64,000 nucleotides of DNA from NCBI GenBank assembly GCA_963931925.1, contig OZ007573.1, positions 43,206,624-43,270,623 on the forward strand. Reading direction: 5' to 3'. This DNA is from Onchidella celtica (lineage: Eukaryota > Mollusca > Gastropoda > Systellommatophora > Onchidiidae). Below are positions 45,972 through 55,652 of the stretch, in pieces. The position numbers and the translations under genes were made by a program. Positions within the stretch are counted from its first letter, which is position 1. The number at the start of each line of letters is the position of its first letter. The notes under the pieces were generated by a model. That model ran no database searches. It saw only the letters and a program-made list of their open reading frames with translations, and was not told the DNA's origin.

Positions 45972-46560
45972 GCCACGACCACTTTGAATTCTTACAGTTC
46001 TTTACGGATTTTCTTTCTGTTTTCTGGTTGAAAGGGTTAGGGGTAGGGTAGGGATACGATTATATTCAGAGTTAGGGATAAGGACAGAGTTAGGAATAGG
46101 TTTAGGAGTAGGGATACGTTCAGGGTTAAGATATGTTTAGGGTTAGAGATACGTTTAAGCTTCGAGATAAGTTTAGGGTTAGAGATAAGGTCAGGGTTAG
46201 GGATAGGTTTAGCATTAGCGATAAGGACGTGGGGATAAGGCTAGGGTTAGATGTAGGTTTATTATCAGAGATAAGGACAGGATCAGGGATATGTTAAAGA
46301 TTAGAGATACGGACAAAGTTAGGAATAGGTTTACGGTTAGGGATAGGTTTAGGGTTAGGGACAGGTTTAGGGTTAGGGACAGGTTTAGGGTTAGGGACAG
46401 GTTTAGAGTTAGGGCTATTAACAGGGTTAAGGACATGTTTAAGGTCAGGTATAAGAACAGGGTTAGTGATAGGTTTAGGGTTAGTGATAAGTACCTGGTA
46501 AGGAATATGTTTAAGATTAGGGATAGAGTGGTCTGGATATACGGAACTCTTTTCTAAATC
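45972..46560 (+). repeat. Large copy of the element with telomere-like internal repeats
   Basis: Left flank CCACTTTGAATTCTTACAG then TTTTCTGGTTGAAAG. About 480 bp of TTAGGG-related units follow, with a regular 24-bp section near 46325-46410 (GGTTTAGGGTTAGGGACA). The right flank GAGTGGTCTGGATATACGG then AACTCTTTTCTAAATC matches the ends at 3343-3530 and 38272-39243. Confidence 0.75.
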
Positions 46561-46689
46561 ACGCCACAAAGGAACATTTTGTTTACATCCTGCAAAATAT
46601 CGGGTTGTTTTTTTGTTTTTGTTTATACAGTCTTTTGCCATGGTACGGCAGCCTGTCAGTCCGCGTTACTAGTACCGTAAAAGCAACAT

Positions 46690-46943
46690 CCTAGCCAGCA
46701 ACCCTACCGATATCCCTGGCGTGGGACGGACATCAAACCTGCAGATAGGAATGCGTGACATCGTTTCTATGTAGATCCATTGGTTACGACATCGCCCTGT
46801 CGTCTTTTTGTTGTATGAATCCTGCCCCTACAGTGATCCTACCAACCCCATGAAAATCCTACCAACCCTATAAAAACCCTACCAACCCCAACAGAAATCC
46901 TATACAAATCTACATCGGATTGACATAGGGATGCTGGCTGGGC
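46690..46943. mobile_element. MITE family 2, copy 2
   Basis: The ends CCTAGCCAGCAACCCTA and TAGGGATGCTGGCTGGG are inverted. Shares the ATGCGTGACATCGTTTC, GATCCATTGG and AAATCCTATACAAATCTAC words with copy 1. It has a local triplication of CCTACCAACCCCA-type units at 46842-46895. Confidence 0.75.
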
Positions 46944-47560
46944 CATCTCCGTTTGCTATCCGGTCATTAACCAAAAACAAGGTTAGATTTGTTTTGGGGG
47001 AAGCAAATTAAGGAAACCCTGTTGCCTTTATCAAGAAATCAAGAAACATGAAGGAGAATCAAATCCAGACATTGCAAGTCTGAAGCCATCCATAAAACTA
47101 TATACGGTCAGAGGTTGGGGGAGGGGGTGGGGGGTTCCAGGCTACGAAAAGCGTACACGGTTGTGGGGAGGGGGGGGGGGTCTGGAGAGCACAATACACG
47201 TTTCAATTAAAAAGTTCGTTTTCTTTTATGTACCTTTTTAGAAAAAATTTAACGGAATTGTTAAGATTTTATTATGTACCGTTTCAAAATCTACTAAAAC
47301 AGTAGAATAATTCATGCAAAATGCCATTTGAAGTTTTCATATATCGAGGTCTTATAATGGACATTCAACAATTTGATGGCCACACACTTTGAGCGGGGAG
47401 GTGAACGGAGCGGGGTGGGGGGGAGGGGGGGGATACTGAAGCCAAACGTTTGAAAAGCGTGCGCTGGGAAACGGATGGGGGAGGAGGGGGGGGGTGATAA
47501 AAACCGCTCAAATCAAACGGACATAGGCTACTTTATGGATGGCCCCGCATGTTCAATGGT
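46944..47560. other. Gene-free stretch with G-rich blocks
   Basis: Three poly-G-rich blocks (47110-47185, 47395-47435, 47475-47495) separate unremarkable sequence. No gene recognised. Confidence 0.45.
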
Positions 47561-47563
47561 GAC

Positions 47564-47785
47564 CTTAGTTCTTGTTTGTTTTATCTCCATTTTCTGAAGA
47601 AAAAAACAACGAGATCTTTTAGTGTGTAGAAGAGGATAATAAATGCACACTTTGACGCCTGCGTAAATTGCGTTGTGGCACTTATCAAGCTGTATCACTG
47701 TTCAGATTTATTCTAACTCCTTTTCGTAATACTAAAGCCGCAAACGTTTCATGTCGAATTTCTCAGTTGGGCCAACAAGAACTAA
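47564..47785 (+). mobile_element. MITE family 1, full copy
   Basis: Left arm GACCTTAGTTCTTGTTTGTT then ATCTCCATTTTCTG. Interior GAGATCTTTTAGTGTGTAGA, GTGGCACTTATCAAGCTGTA and ACTAAAGCCGCAAACGTTTC. The right arm is partly lost (AACAAGAACTAAAG). Confidence 0.75.
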
Positions 47786-47811
47786 AGCCGCCAATGTGTA
47801 CAATCCTACCC

Positions 47812-48118
47812 GATGTTCCAGCGCTGTTAGACCCCGTTTGACCATAGCCCAAATGGTTTCTAAGTAGATGATTCAGTGAGGTCCTTTGGAGTTCGGAGAA
47901 CATGCTGGTTTACACAGTCCCAGCGGCTGACGCGAGTCGTGATCTGAAGCAGTTGCTGGACCTCCCGATGTTCCAGCTCTGTTAGATCCGGTCTGACCAC
48001 AGCCCACAAATTCTCTCAGTAGATGATTCAGCCAGACCTTTTTGGGTTCCGGGCGCATGCTGTTTTACACAGACCTAACGGCTGACTCGAGTCGCGAAGT
48101 GAAGTAGTTGCTGCCCCT
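47812..48118 (+). repeat. Two-copy ~156-bp tandem duplication
   Basis: Both copies start GATGTTCCAGC(G/T)CTGTTAGA (47812 and 47968) and run through TAGATGATTCAG, GCATGCTG-like, TTTACACAG and GGCTGAC(G/T)CGAGTCG. They differ at many positions. Confidence 0.85.
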
Positions 48119-48175
48119 TCTGCTGGGCAGTGACTCCTGTTCCATCAACATCCAGTTCTCTGGACACCCTGTAGT

Positions 48176-48580
48176 AATAATGATAACAATAATAATAATA
48201 ATAATAATAATACACAGCATTTATATAGCGCTTCATCCCATTAACAACCAGGCTCTAAGCGTTTTACAACATTTATATCATATATATCACACACACAATA
48301 CACAGGCATAATCAGGTAAAAACAAAACAAAAAAATGGACATTCGGGGTGTAAAAAGATGACTCCTCAGCTGATGTTTAAAAGTCATTGTCTCCCAAAGA
48401 CAGAGGCAGAGAATTCGAAATCTGAGGCCCTTGGAAAGAAAAATATTGTTCACCCATAAGTCTTGAGGGACATCTTAGAAATTTTAAACTTTTTGGCATC
48501 AGCAGATGATCTAAGACGCCGTGATGGTACATGGCGAGTCAAAAGATCAGTTAAAGAAGTTGGTGCGTTTTTGTAGGCCT
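48176..48580. repeat. (ATA)n tract and dispersed repeat with TTTATATAGCGCTT
   Basis: A short (AAT)n tract is followed by CAGCATTTATATAGCGCTTC and CTCTAAGCGTTTTACAAC, words I know from interspersed repeats of many aquatic animals (established by experience, not searched). The downstream part includes GACAGAGGCAGAGAATTC. Class unknown. Confidence 0.45.
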
Positions 48581-48589
48581 ACATAATTT

Positions 48590-50000
48590 GTGACACAGGG
48601 TAGCCAGCTTAATACATTTTTCGTAGACATGGACACAAAATTAGCGTGGGGCTACAAGCCGAGTTGTCTTGAAAATCTGTGTCAAATTACCATGCTATTT
48701 CAGGAAAGAGTTACGGACGTCCAAACCAGTTTGAACTCTTGTAGTTCTTGGGAATATTTCCATGTAGGGCTATTTGGATTGAGGGTCTATGATCAGGATT
48801 TTACTGATTCACCACCACTAGCCGATCTGAGCTGTCCGTCCGAAAAGCACTACTTCAGATAGTACAAGAAAGTTACACTGAGAAATATTCTTTGACTGAT
48901 ATGGTTTTTACAATATTTCTCCAAAGCTCCTTTACAGCCATATCACTGATCACCGTCTTTCAAAGAAGACAAAATGAGAACTCTTGTTCTCTGAAAGAAA
49001 CTTGCTGGAAGTGAATCAGTTGAGGGTTAGGGTTAAGCTTAATAATAGGTTAGGGAAAAGTTTGACAATGGGCATCTCCATGCAAACGTCAACCCCAGGA
49101 TCAAAATCTTATCTTGAACATATGATGAAAGTTTTCTCATTTTTCAACGGAAACACCACCCAGATATTGAAATTGAATATTAATTTGAAAATCGCTCACA
49201 GCAAAAGAAAAAAAATCCACTCTAGTGGAATGTGTCTAAAAGAAGCCATATTCAACATCAATTTTTACGGTTCACTTTTTGGCATCTGGTGATATAAAAT
49301 TCGGGTGCATAGTGATTTTTTTCACTAATGAGAGTTTATTGGCTTTTTAACATCTTCGCATGCATCTATGTCAATTCAACTTATTTAGTCTGAACATTTC
49401 CTGGCACAAAATATATACTTCTTTGATGTCAGTCCGTCACACTAAAAATCAGCAAAGTGTTGTATAAAACGAAATGTACACACCCCACGCTTTTTTTCAT
49501 TTATTTCCTCTGCCTACTAGTACTGTCAACACTTTAAAAGCTTCCATAGTCATTTCAACTGTACAATGTATTTAAATTTCCTGTGGGAGAGCGTGACGGA
49601 CTGACAATTTTATGCGATGGACTGACCCTGAAGAAGTGACATAGCAACGACCAAGTACTCAACTTCACTATTTGCGAAAAAAGCCCAAGTGATTACAATG
49701 CCTGATGCCTGGTTCACGGAATGTAGACACACTGAAATGAGAAACTTTGCTTTTGTAACTTTATCATTACGCAGCATGATAAACATTGTGTATGTAACAG
49801 GTCACGCGTATATTTTTATATCTTTGAAAAAGGTGGAAAGAATGTAAGACATAATTTGCAGCTCTGTGCTTTGTTTCTAGTGCAGCAGCAGGCCAGTTCA
49901 AACAAATTTAATAGCAACGTGTGTTAAACAAGGGAGAAGTTGGTATCAACATCACGTGGCGCTGGCACCGTGAACGGTGTAGGTGGAGAAGTGTCCCCTT
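48590..50000. other. Gene-free stretch
   Basis: No protein-like frame. The words CCAGTTTGAACTCTTGTAG near 48723 and GAGGGTTAGGGTTAAGC near 49021 echo the flank and core of the telomere-like element, so a decayed copy may be present. Confidence 0.4.
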
Positions 50001-50004
50001 AGAA

Positions 50005-50228
50005 AGCCAGAGTTCTAAATCCCTTCAATCAACCTTTGAGAAATCGAGGATTGAAGTTTCATGTGATCATAGCCTATAGAGCAAAGATTTTTTTTTGTTT
50101 CTAGTAATACTTACAAATTACACACCTCAATCTGCTTGATACTTTGAGAATGCCCGTAGAAGTAATGCGTAGCGTCTAACTCAGTTCAGCCCAAAAGTGG
50201 AGACAGAACCTTGTCATTCTTTAGAGAT
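50005..50228 (+). repeat. Dispersed repeat, copy leading into the 34-bp satellite
   Basis: Same order of words as 36895-37130: CAACCTTTGAGAAATCGA, GATTGAAGTTTCA, TAATACTTACAAATTACACA, GAACCTTGTCATTC and a final GATG. The satellite begins directly after this GATG. Confidence 0.65.
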
Positions 50229-50595
50229 GAAGTGATGGGGTTAGGAATGGGTTTGATCGTAAGTTTGGATGGGATTAGGAATGGGTTTAATACGTTTGGA
50301 TGAAGATAGGAACGGGTTTGATCATAAGTTTGGATGGGGTTAGGAATGGGTTTGATAATAAGTTTGGTTGGGGTTAAGAACGGGTTTGATCATAAGTTTG
50401 GTTGGGGTTAAGAACGGGTTTGATCATAAGTTTGGGTGGTGCTAGAAATGGGTTTGATCATAGGTTTGGGTGGTGTTAGGAACGGGTTTGATCATAAGTT
50501 TGGGTGGGGTTAGGAACGGGTTTGATTATAAGTCTAGATGGGTTTAGGAACAGGTTTGGTAATACATTTGGATATGGTTAGGAATGGGTTTAGGA
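50229..50595 (+). repeat. 34-bp satellite, left segment
   Basis: About eleven units of 34 bp, for example TTTGGTTGGGGTTAAGAACG followed by GGTTTGATCATAAG. The monomer is the same as at 55653-58690 and 60266-60868, but here it reads 'gatcata' where the right segments have 'aataaca'. Confidence 0.85.
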
Positions 50596-51642
50596 ATGAG
50601 AAAAAAGTCAGGAATATAATCTACCACTGTGTGCTGACTTTACTGTTGATGAAAAAGCCATTGAACTTTTCACAATTTTTGAGGCCCTGCGAGAAAATCA
50701 GTATTAATGAACTTTACGTAAACATATTGCAACTGTATCAGGAGGCCTCTGCCAGAATCCACATCGATAACCACGCATCAGAAAAGTTTGTCATAGAAAG
50801 AGGAGTTAGACAGGAAGACCCTATATTACCGAACTATTTACAGCAGCAATTGAAGAAATATTCAAAATGCCAAGCCTCGAAAATGGTACCAACATAGATG
50901 GAAAGTATCTGAAAGACCTGAGATTTGCAGGCGATGCAGCACATTGCCCTGAGAGTGTACAGCAGAATGAACCCAACCTGAATCTTGTAAACAAACAGAG
51001 CAAGAACGTTGCCCTGAAAATCCACAAAGACAAAACAAGACACATGACAAACTGCGAGAAAGATGAAAAGGTATTATTGAAAGCAAAACCATTGAAAAAG
51101 TCACGGAATATAAATATCTAGACAGACAATACACATGCAACACAAAATAAAAACTGAAATAGACTAGAATTATTGCAGCATGGAGCTGCTTTCGAAAAAC
51201 ATATTCCTGGACCCAAAACTCCCAATGTCCTTTAAGAGACAAGTATTCAACCAGTGCATTATTCCAACAATTGCCCGTGGTTGCCAAACATTGGCCGATT
51301 ACAAAACAACTTGCGAACAAATTAAGAACTACCCAGAGGGCAGTGCAAAGAAGAATGTTTGACATCAAATTACAAGATGAAATTCCCCACGCTGAAATAC
51401 GCATATAAACAAAGCTAACGTTCATAAAATTCATTCTACAACAAAGTGGAATTGGGCCTGACATGTGGAAAGGATGAATGACAATAGATGGACAAAACGC
51501 TGCCCTGAATAGCAACCACTGACACGAAAAAGAACACGAGGACGACCAGGAAGAAGATGGCAGGATGATATTAAAAAGAGGGAACAACATGGATGAGGAA
51601 GACATCAAAGGAATGGCGGTCATTGTCGGAGGGCGACACACT
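50596..51642 (+). pseudogene. RTE-type LINE relic (left part, split by LINE C)
   Basis: Frames contain INELYVNILQLYQEASARIH, FVIERGVRQEDPILPN, DGKYLKDLRFAGDAAH, VNKQSKNVALKIHKDKTRHM and VFNQCIIPTIARGCQTL. These are RTE reverse-transcriptase and thumb segments in the right order. The catalytic FADD reads FAGD, GVRQGDP reads GVRQEDP, and several stops and frame changes exist, so it is inactive. It ends GGRHT where LINE C entered; the last codons reappear at 55599-55652. Confidence 0.8.
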
Positions 51643-51696
51643 ATATATGGCCTTTAGCGTCTTTACAGACGGTCTTAGCAGCTAGAATATTCACTT

Positions 51697-54600
51697 TCAC
51701 TTTGACTGACAGCTTCTCTCGTGGCTTATTCTACCAATGTTTGACCCGAGAGTGCGATGGCAGTGATTGCAGGTCAGTCTTTTGGGTTCACTTTGGCGAG
51801 TGTTTTCATTCCGCCTCTGTCGTTTTGTCAGGTATGTTTCTTTTGCCTTGAAGTCTATTGCGAGCGTGCCACTGCGCAATTTTTGTCTCCATCTGCTTCG
51901 ATCATTTGCAAGGTTCTCCCATTCATTGGGGTCGATGTTGAATGCTTTCATCGTGACCTTGCAAGTGTCTTTGAATCGCAGATGTGGCCTACCTCTGGGT
52001 CGGTTGCCAGTAGCAAGTTCCCCGTAGAGAATTTGTCTGGGGATGCGATCATTTTCCATACGGTGGAGATGTCCAAGCCACCGCAGTCTTTTTTTGCCTA
52101 GGAGAGCCTGAGTTGATGGAATGTTGGCTCGGCTCAGAACTTCGGTATTTGAGATCCTGTCTTGCCACTTGATCTTGAGAATTTTGCGTAGGCAGCGCAG
52201 GTGGAAGGAGTTGAGGGATCTTTCATGTTTGGAGTAGGTGGTCCATGTCTCTGAGCCATACAGCAGGGTGCTTAGGACGCAAGTTTGGTACACGAGTACC
52301 TTTGTTTTGATGGTCAGCTTGCTATTGTTCCACACCCTTTTTGAGAGTTTGCCAAAAGCTGTGGCCGCCTTTCCTATTCTGGCATTTATTTCAGTTGTTA
52401 TGTCTGTGCTACCACTGATGGTTGAGCCTAGGTAGCAGAATTTTCCCACTTGCTCCAGAGGAGAGCCATTCAGCATGATTGGGTTGGGGTTTCTCAAGCC
52501 TTGTGTCAAAACTACAGTTTTTGAGACACTGATCCTTAGCATGAATTTGTCACAGGCTTTGGCAAGGCTATTGATGAGAGCCTGGAGCGTGGTTTCATCG
52601 TGGGCCACGATTGCAGCATCATCTGCGAAGAGGAGCTCTTGTAACATAATATGCTCTGTACGAGATTTTGCTTTTAGTCTGGCAACATTAAAAATGGAGC
52701 CGTCCACTCTGGTGTTAATAAGTACTCCACCTGAACATTGACCAAAGGCATTCTTGAGTAGGGCTGCAAAATATATACCAAATAAGGTAGGAGCAAGAAC
52801 ACATCCCTGCTTCACACCGCTGTTTACAGCAAATGAATTGGATGTGCAGCCTTCAAAGTTGACACATGCCCTCATGTCAGTGTGGAAGGATGCAATAAGT
52901 TTTAGCAATGTTGGTGGACAGCCTATGGATTTAAGGACTGCATACAGGCCAGATCGGCTTACGGTGTCGAAAGCCTTTGTTAGGTCCACAAAGCATGTTA
53001 TAAGCGGCCTGTTTTGTTCTTTACATTTTTCTTGGATTTGCCGAAGTGCAAATATCATGTCAATAGTTGATCGTTTGCTTCGAAAGCCACATTGTGTTTC
53101 TGGTAAGACTTTTTCCGCCAGTTGTTGAAGGCGGCAGAGGATGACGCGAGCAAAAGCCTTTCCAGTAATGCTGAGGAGGGATATGCCTCGATAGTTGTTG
53201 CAGTCGCCTTTGTCTCCTTTGTTCTTGTAAAGTGTGACAATTTTGGCGTCTCTCATATCATGTGGTATCACGCCTTCTTTCCAACACTGCAGTAACAGAT
53301 TATACAGGTGTGGTAATAGTGGGCCTTTTAGGTCTTTTAATACCTCTGCAGGAATGTTGTCACTTCCTGTGGCTTTTCCAGCAGACAGGTGGTCGATTGC
53401 ATTGGAAAGCTCGACTAAGGAAGGTTCAGCGTCAAGTTCGGCCATTATTGGCAGTTTTTGGAGGTGTTCCTCAAAATCTGGTGGAATATTTTTCTCACTT
53501 GAATACAACAGAGAGTAATGCTCTACCCACCTATTCAGTTGTTCATTTTTATCTGTGATGGGTTCACCATTTACAGACTTAAGTGGGGCGCTTTTGGTGA
53601 TGATTGGCCCAAGAGCTACTTTCATCTGACTAAAGGCGGTTTTCATATCTCCCTTTTCATTTGCCTCTTGTATGCTGTTACACAAGTCTGTCCAGTATTT
53701 GTTGGCGCAACGTCTTACCTCCAGCTGAAGTTTAGCTTTTGCATTTTTCAAACAAGTTTTTGTACTCTGATTGCAATTTTTGTTATACTCATTGAAAGCA
53801 GATTTCTTTTGCTCAATGAGAGGTAGGAGAATTTCGCTGTTCTGGGCTACCCAGTCGTTGTTTGAAACTTTATGCTGTCCAAAAGACTTGATGGCACAGT
53901 CATGAATTTTTGAACTGAGAGTGTTCCATGTTTCATCTACCGAGTCACATTGGGTGACATTATCCATGCTTTCAGCAAATAACTTTTCAAATGACTTTCT
54001 ATTTGATTCATCTCTGATTGCTGTTACATTGATCTTAGGGATTGAAGGGGCTTTTGATCTGTATATTTTCTTGGCCGAAATTTTGATTTTGCTGACTACC
54101 AGTGCATGGTCGGTGTCACAGTCAGCACTGTGGAGGGAACGAGTTATTTTTATACAGCCCAAACTCTTCCTCCTTGAGAGAATAAGATCTAATTGATGCC
54201 AATGGCCAGACCTGGGATGGCGCCATGATGTTCTTTGGCATCTCTTAAGGTCAAAGTACGTGTTTGTAACACATAATGAGTTTACGGAGCATAGCTCCAG
54301 AAGGCGCTGCCCGTTTTCGTTGATGTTGCCAATGCCGAAGTGCCCAATGCACTTTGGCCATGCGGAGTGATCTGCTCTCACTCGAGCGTTAAAGTCACCC
54401 AGAATTAGCAGGCCTTCGGTGAGAGGGATGTTGTGGAGAGTCCTCTGCAATGCCTCGTAGAAAATGTCTTTGGTTTCGTCAGAGGAGGTAAGTGTTGGGG
54501 CATAGACACAGATAATGTTGGTAAAACCAGACCGGGTGTTCAGTCTGAGTGTCATGATGCGTTCTGACACTCCAATTGGAGTTGCGATCGAATTGATAAG

Positions 54601-54912
54601 GGAGTTTTTTACGGCGAAGCCCACGCCGTGGATTCTCGGCTGTTCGCTGCTAAGGCCCTGCCAGAAGAAGGTGTAGTTTTCTTCTTTGACTGACCCGGAG
54701 TCGGGAAGTCGAGTTTCTTGAAGGGCAGCGATGTCGATGTTTAGTAGCTGAAGTTCTCGATCAATAATTTGGGATTTCTTGATGGAGTCAATATCAGTGA
54801 GATCTTGCTGTTGCAAGCCTGGGCGCATTGTTCTGACGTTCCAGGTACCAAGTTTTAGTATTTTTCTGTTTTTGCCAGGTGCACACTTTACGTCAGCTTT
54901 TTTACTTTTGGT
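51697..54912 (-). CDS. LINE C polyprotein: AP-endonuclease, reverse transcriptase, C-terminal zinc knuckle
   Basis: The frame is open for 1,071 codons, from just after a TAG at 54915-54913 to a stop at 51697. The endonuclease motif KLGTWNVRTM lies before the first Met (54828), so either initiation is non-AUG or the upstream codons come from another start. Later motifs: LQETRLP, VYAPTL, LGDFNARV, RTSWRHPRSGHWHQLDLI and DTDHALVV. The reverse transcriptase has YKNKGDKGDCNNYRGISLLS, LTKAFDTVS, GVKQGCVLAPTLFG and catalytic LLFADDAAIVAHD. The protein ends with a C2HC finger, CNHCHRTLGSNIGRISHERS then C. No stop or frameshift is visible, so the copy could still be active (inference). It is related to LINE A. 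Confidence 0.9.
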   Translation of the reverse strand, partial: TKSKKADVKCAPGKNRKILKLGTWNVRTMRPGLQQQDLTDIDSIKKSQIIDRELQLLNIDIAALQETRLPDSGSVKEENYTFFWQGLSSEQPRIHGVGFAVKNSLINSIATPIGVSERIMTLRLNTRSGFTNIICVYAPTLTSSDETKDIFYEALQRTLHNIPLTEGLLILGDFNARVRADHSAWPKCIGHFGIGNINENGQRLLELCSVNSLCVTNTYFDLKRCQRTSWRHPRSGHWHQLDLILSRRKSLGCIKITRSLHSADCDTDHALVVSKIKISAKKIYRSKAPSIPKINVTAIRDESNRKSFEKLFAESMDNVTQCDSVDETWNTLSSKIHDCAIKSFGQHKVSNNDWVAQNSEILLPLIEQKKSAFNEYNKNCNQSTKTCLKNAKAKLQLEVRRCANKYWTDLCNSIQEANEKGDMKTAFSQMKVALGPIITKSAPLKSVNGEPITDKNEQLNRWVEHYSLLYSSEKNIPPDFEEHLQKLPIMAELDAEPSLVELSNAIDHLSAGKATGSDNIPAEVLKDLKGPLLPHLYNLLLQCWKEGVIPHDMRDAKIVTLYKNKGDKGDCNNYRGISLLSITGKAFARVILCRLQQLAEKVLPETQCGFRSKRSTIDMIFALRQIQEKCKEQNRPLITCFVDLTKAFDTVSRSGLYAVLKSIGCPPTLLKLIASFHTDMRACVNFEGCTSNSFAVNSGVKQGCVLAPTLFGIYFAALLKNAFGQCSGGVLINTRVDGSIFNVARLKAKSRTEHIMLQELLFADDAAIVAHDETTLQALINSLAKACDKFMLRISVSKTVVLTQGLRNPNPIMLNGSPLEQVGKFCYLGSTISGSTDITTEINARIGKAATAFGKLSKRVWNNSKLTIKTKVLVYQTCVLSTLLYGSETWTTYSKHERSLNSFHLRCLRKILKIKWQDRISNTEVLSRANIPSTQALLGKKRLRWLGHLHRMENDRIPRQILYGELATGNRPRGRPHLRFKDTCKVTMKAFNIDPNEWENLANDRSRWRQKLRSGTLAIDFKAKETYLTKRQRRNENTRQSEPKRLTCNHCHRTLGSNIGRISHERSCQSK

Positions 54913-55081
54913 CTAGCTCCAACCACCTTATGAAGCAGGCTGACGTGGCGGAACAACACCCAACTGCCTGGGGGCTGCCCAGGTTACGGCGGGCGGTAGT
55001 TGATCAATGCAGCTGAAAAGCCGCTCCCACCGACAGAGGGGACCCCTGGCGCTCATCCGTACGCCAAATGGATTGAGCTTA

Positions 55082-55456
55082 TCACCGGTAACTGCCACCT
55101 CCCGTGTTGTGCCCATCCGTAACGGATGGCTGGAGTGTCCTCTCCAAATCGGAAATGGGTGGGCTTATAGAGGAGAGACAGACGCTTGCCAAGCCCGAGC
55201 AAACGCCTCCTCGTTTTGCTGTCTTGCCTGGGCTATTTTTAAGAGATGGTGCTTTGCCCAGAGGCACCACCCCTCTCTCTGCCATTCTAGTTAAACCCAA
55301 GGGAGAGACCAGGTCAATACATTTGGAACTAGTCCGGCTGCAGGAGATGCTGGAAGCCAGTTTGATGCAGTTCTCCCTGACAACCACCTTCGGGTCTCCA
55401 CTCCTGATTTTCTGTCTGGGTTTACTCCCATAGCCTTTGCTATCATAGCAACACAC
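55082..55456 (-). CDS. Possible small ORF in the LINE C 5' leader
   Basis: A 124-codon frame lies upstream of the main LINE C frame on the same strand. It starts MCCYDSKGYGSKPRQ and ends SVTDGHNTGGGSYR. No ORF1 domain (RRM, CCHC or esterase) is visible and the composition is Ser/Arg/Gly-rich. It may be a real small ORF1 or simply an open stretch of GC-rich leader. The gap to the endonuclease frame is about 170 bp. Confidence 0.35.
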   Translation of the reverse strand: MCCYDSKGYGSKPRQKIRSGDPKVVVRENCIKLASSISCSRTSSKCIDLVSPLGLTRMAERGVVPLGKAPSLKNSPGKTAKRGGVCSGLASVCLSSISPPISDLERTLQPSVTDGHNTGGGSYR

Positions 55457-55598
55457 AAGGCAGTGTGGTATTTGTATTCAGGGTTGCCTTCCCCTAGTCT
55501 TCCTCTCTCCCGAGATGACCCACAAGACAGTGGGGGTGACAGTAGCAGGCTGTATTGTGTACTGTCATACAATAGCAGAAAAGTCTGGCCTGACAATC

Positions 55599-55652
55599 GC
55601 GACACACTGCAGTGGATGGACAATGCCTAGGTGAAAAGGTGAAAAAGATGAA
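55599..55652 (+). pseudogene. RTE-type LINE relic, 3' end (right part)
   Basis: Begins with the target duplication GCGACACACT and continues LQWMDNA, stop, then GTGAAAAGGTGAAAAAGATG. The same terminus is present in the minus-strand relic at 21690. Together with 50596-51642 it makes one older insertion. Confidence 0.8.

Larger units (their letters stand above)
51643..55598 (-). mobile_element. Full-length non-LTR retrotransposon (LINE C)
   Basis: Flanked by the perfect 10-bp direct repeat GCGACACACT at 51633-51642 and 55599-55608. The element is about 3.96 kb: roughly 690 bp of 5' leader, one ~1,070-codon frame and a short 3' UTR with AAAGTGAAAGTGAATATT. It is inserted in an older RTE relic, which is itself inside satellite DNA. 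The intact frame and perfect duplication indicate a recent insertion. Confidence 0.9.

Noticed and set aside
38272-46560. True telomere or chromosome end
   Set aside because: Units are degenerate, internal, in opposite orientations and bounded by element flanks on both sides.
46215-46641. VRDRF and LTLNLS repeat proteins
   Set aside because: Translations of the telomere-like TTAGGG-related tract; period follows the DNA repeat, not a protein fold.
48176-48215. CRISPR-like or regulatory repeat
   Set aside because: Simple (AAT)n microsatellite adjoining a dispersed repeat.
51757-53826. Plus-strand frames of 86-124 codons
   Set aside because: Antisense shadows of the LINE C polyprotein.
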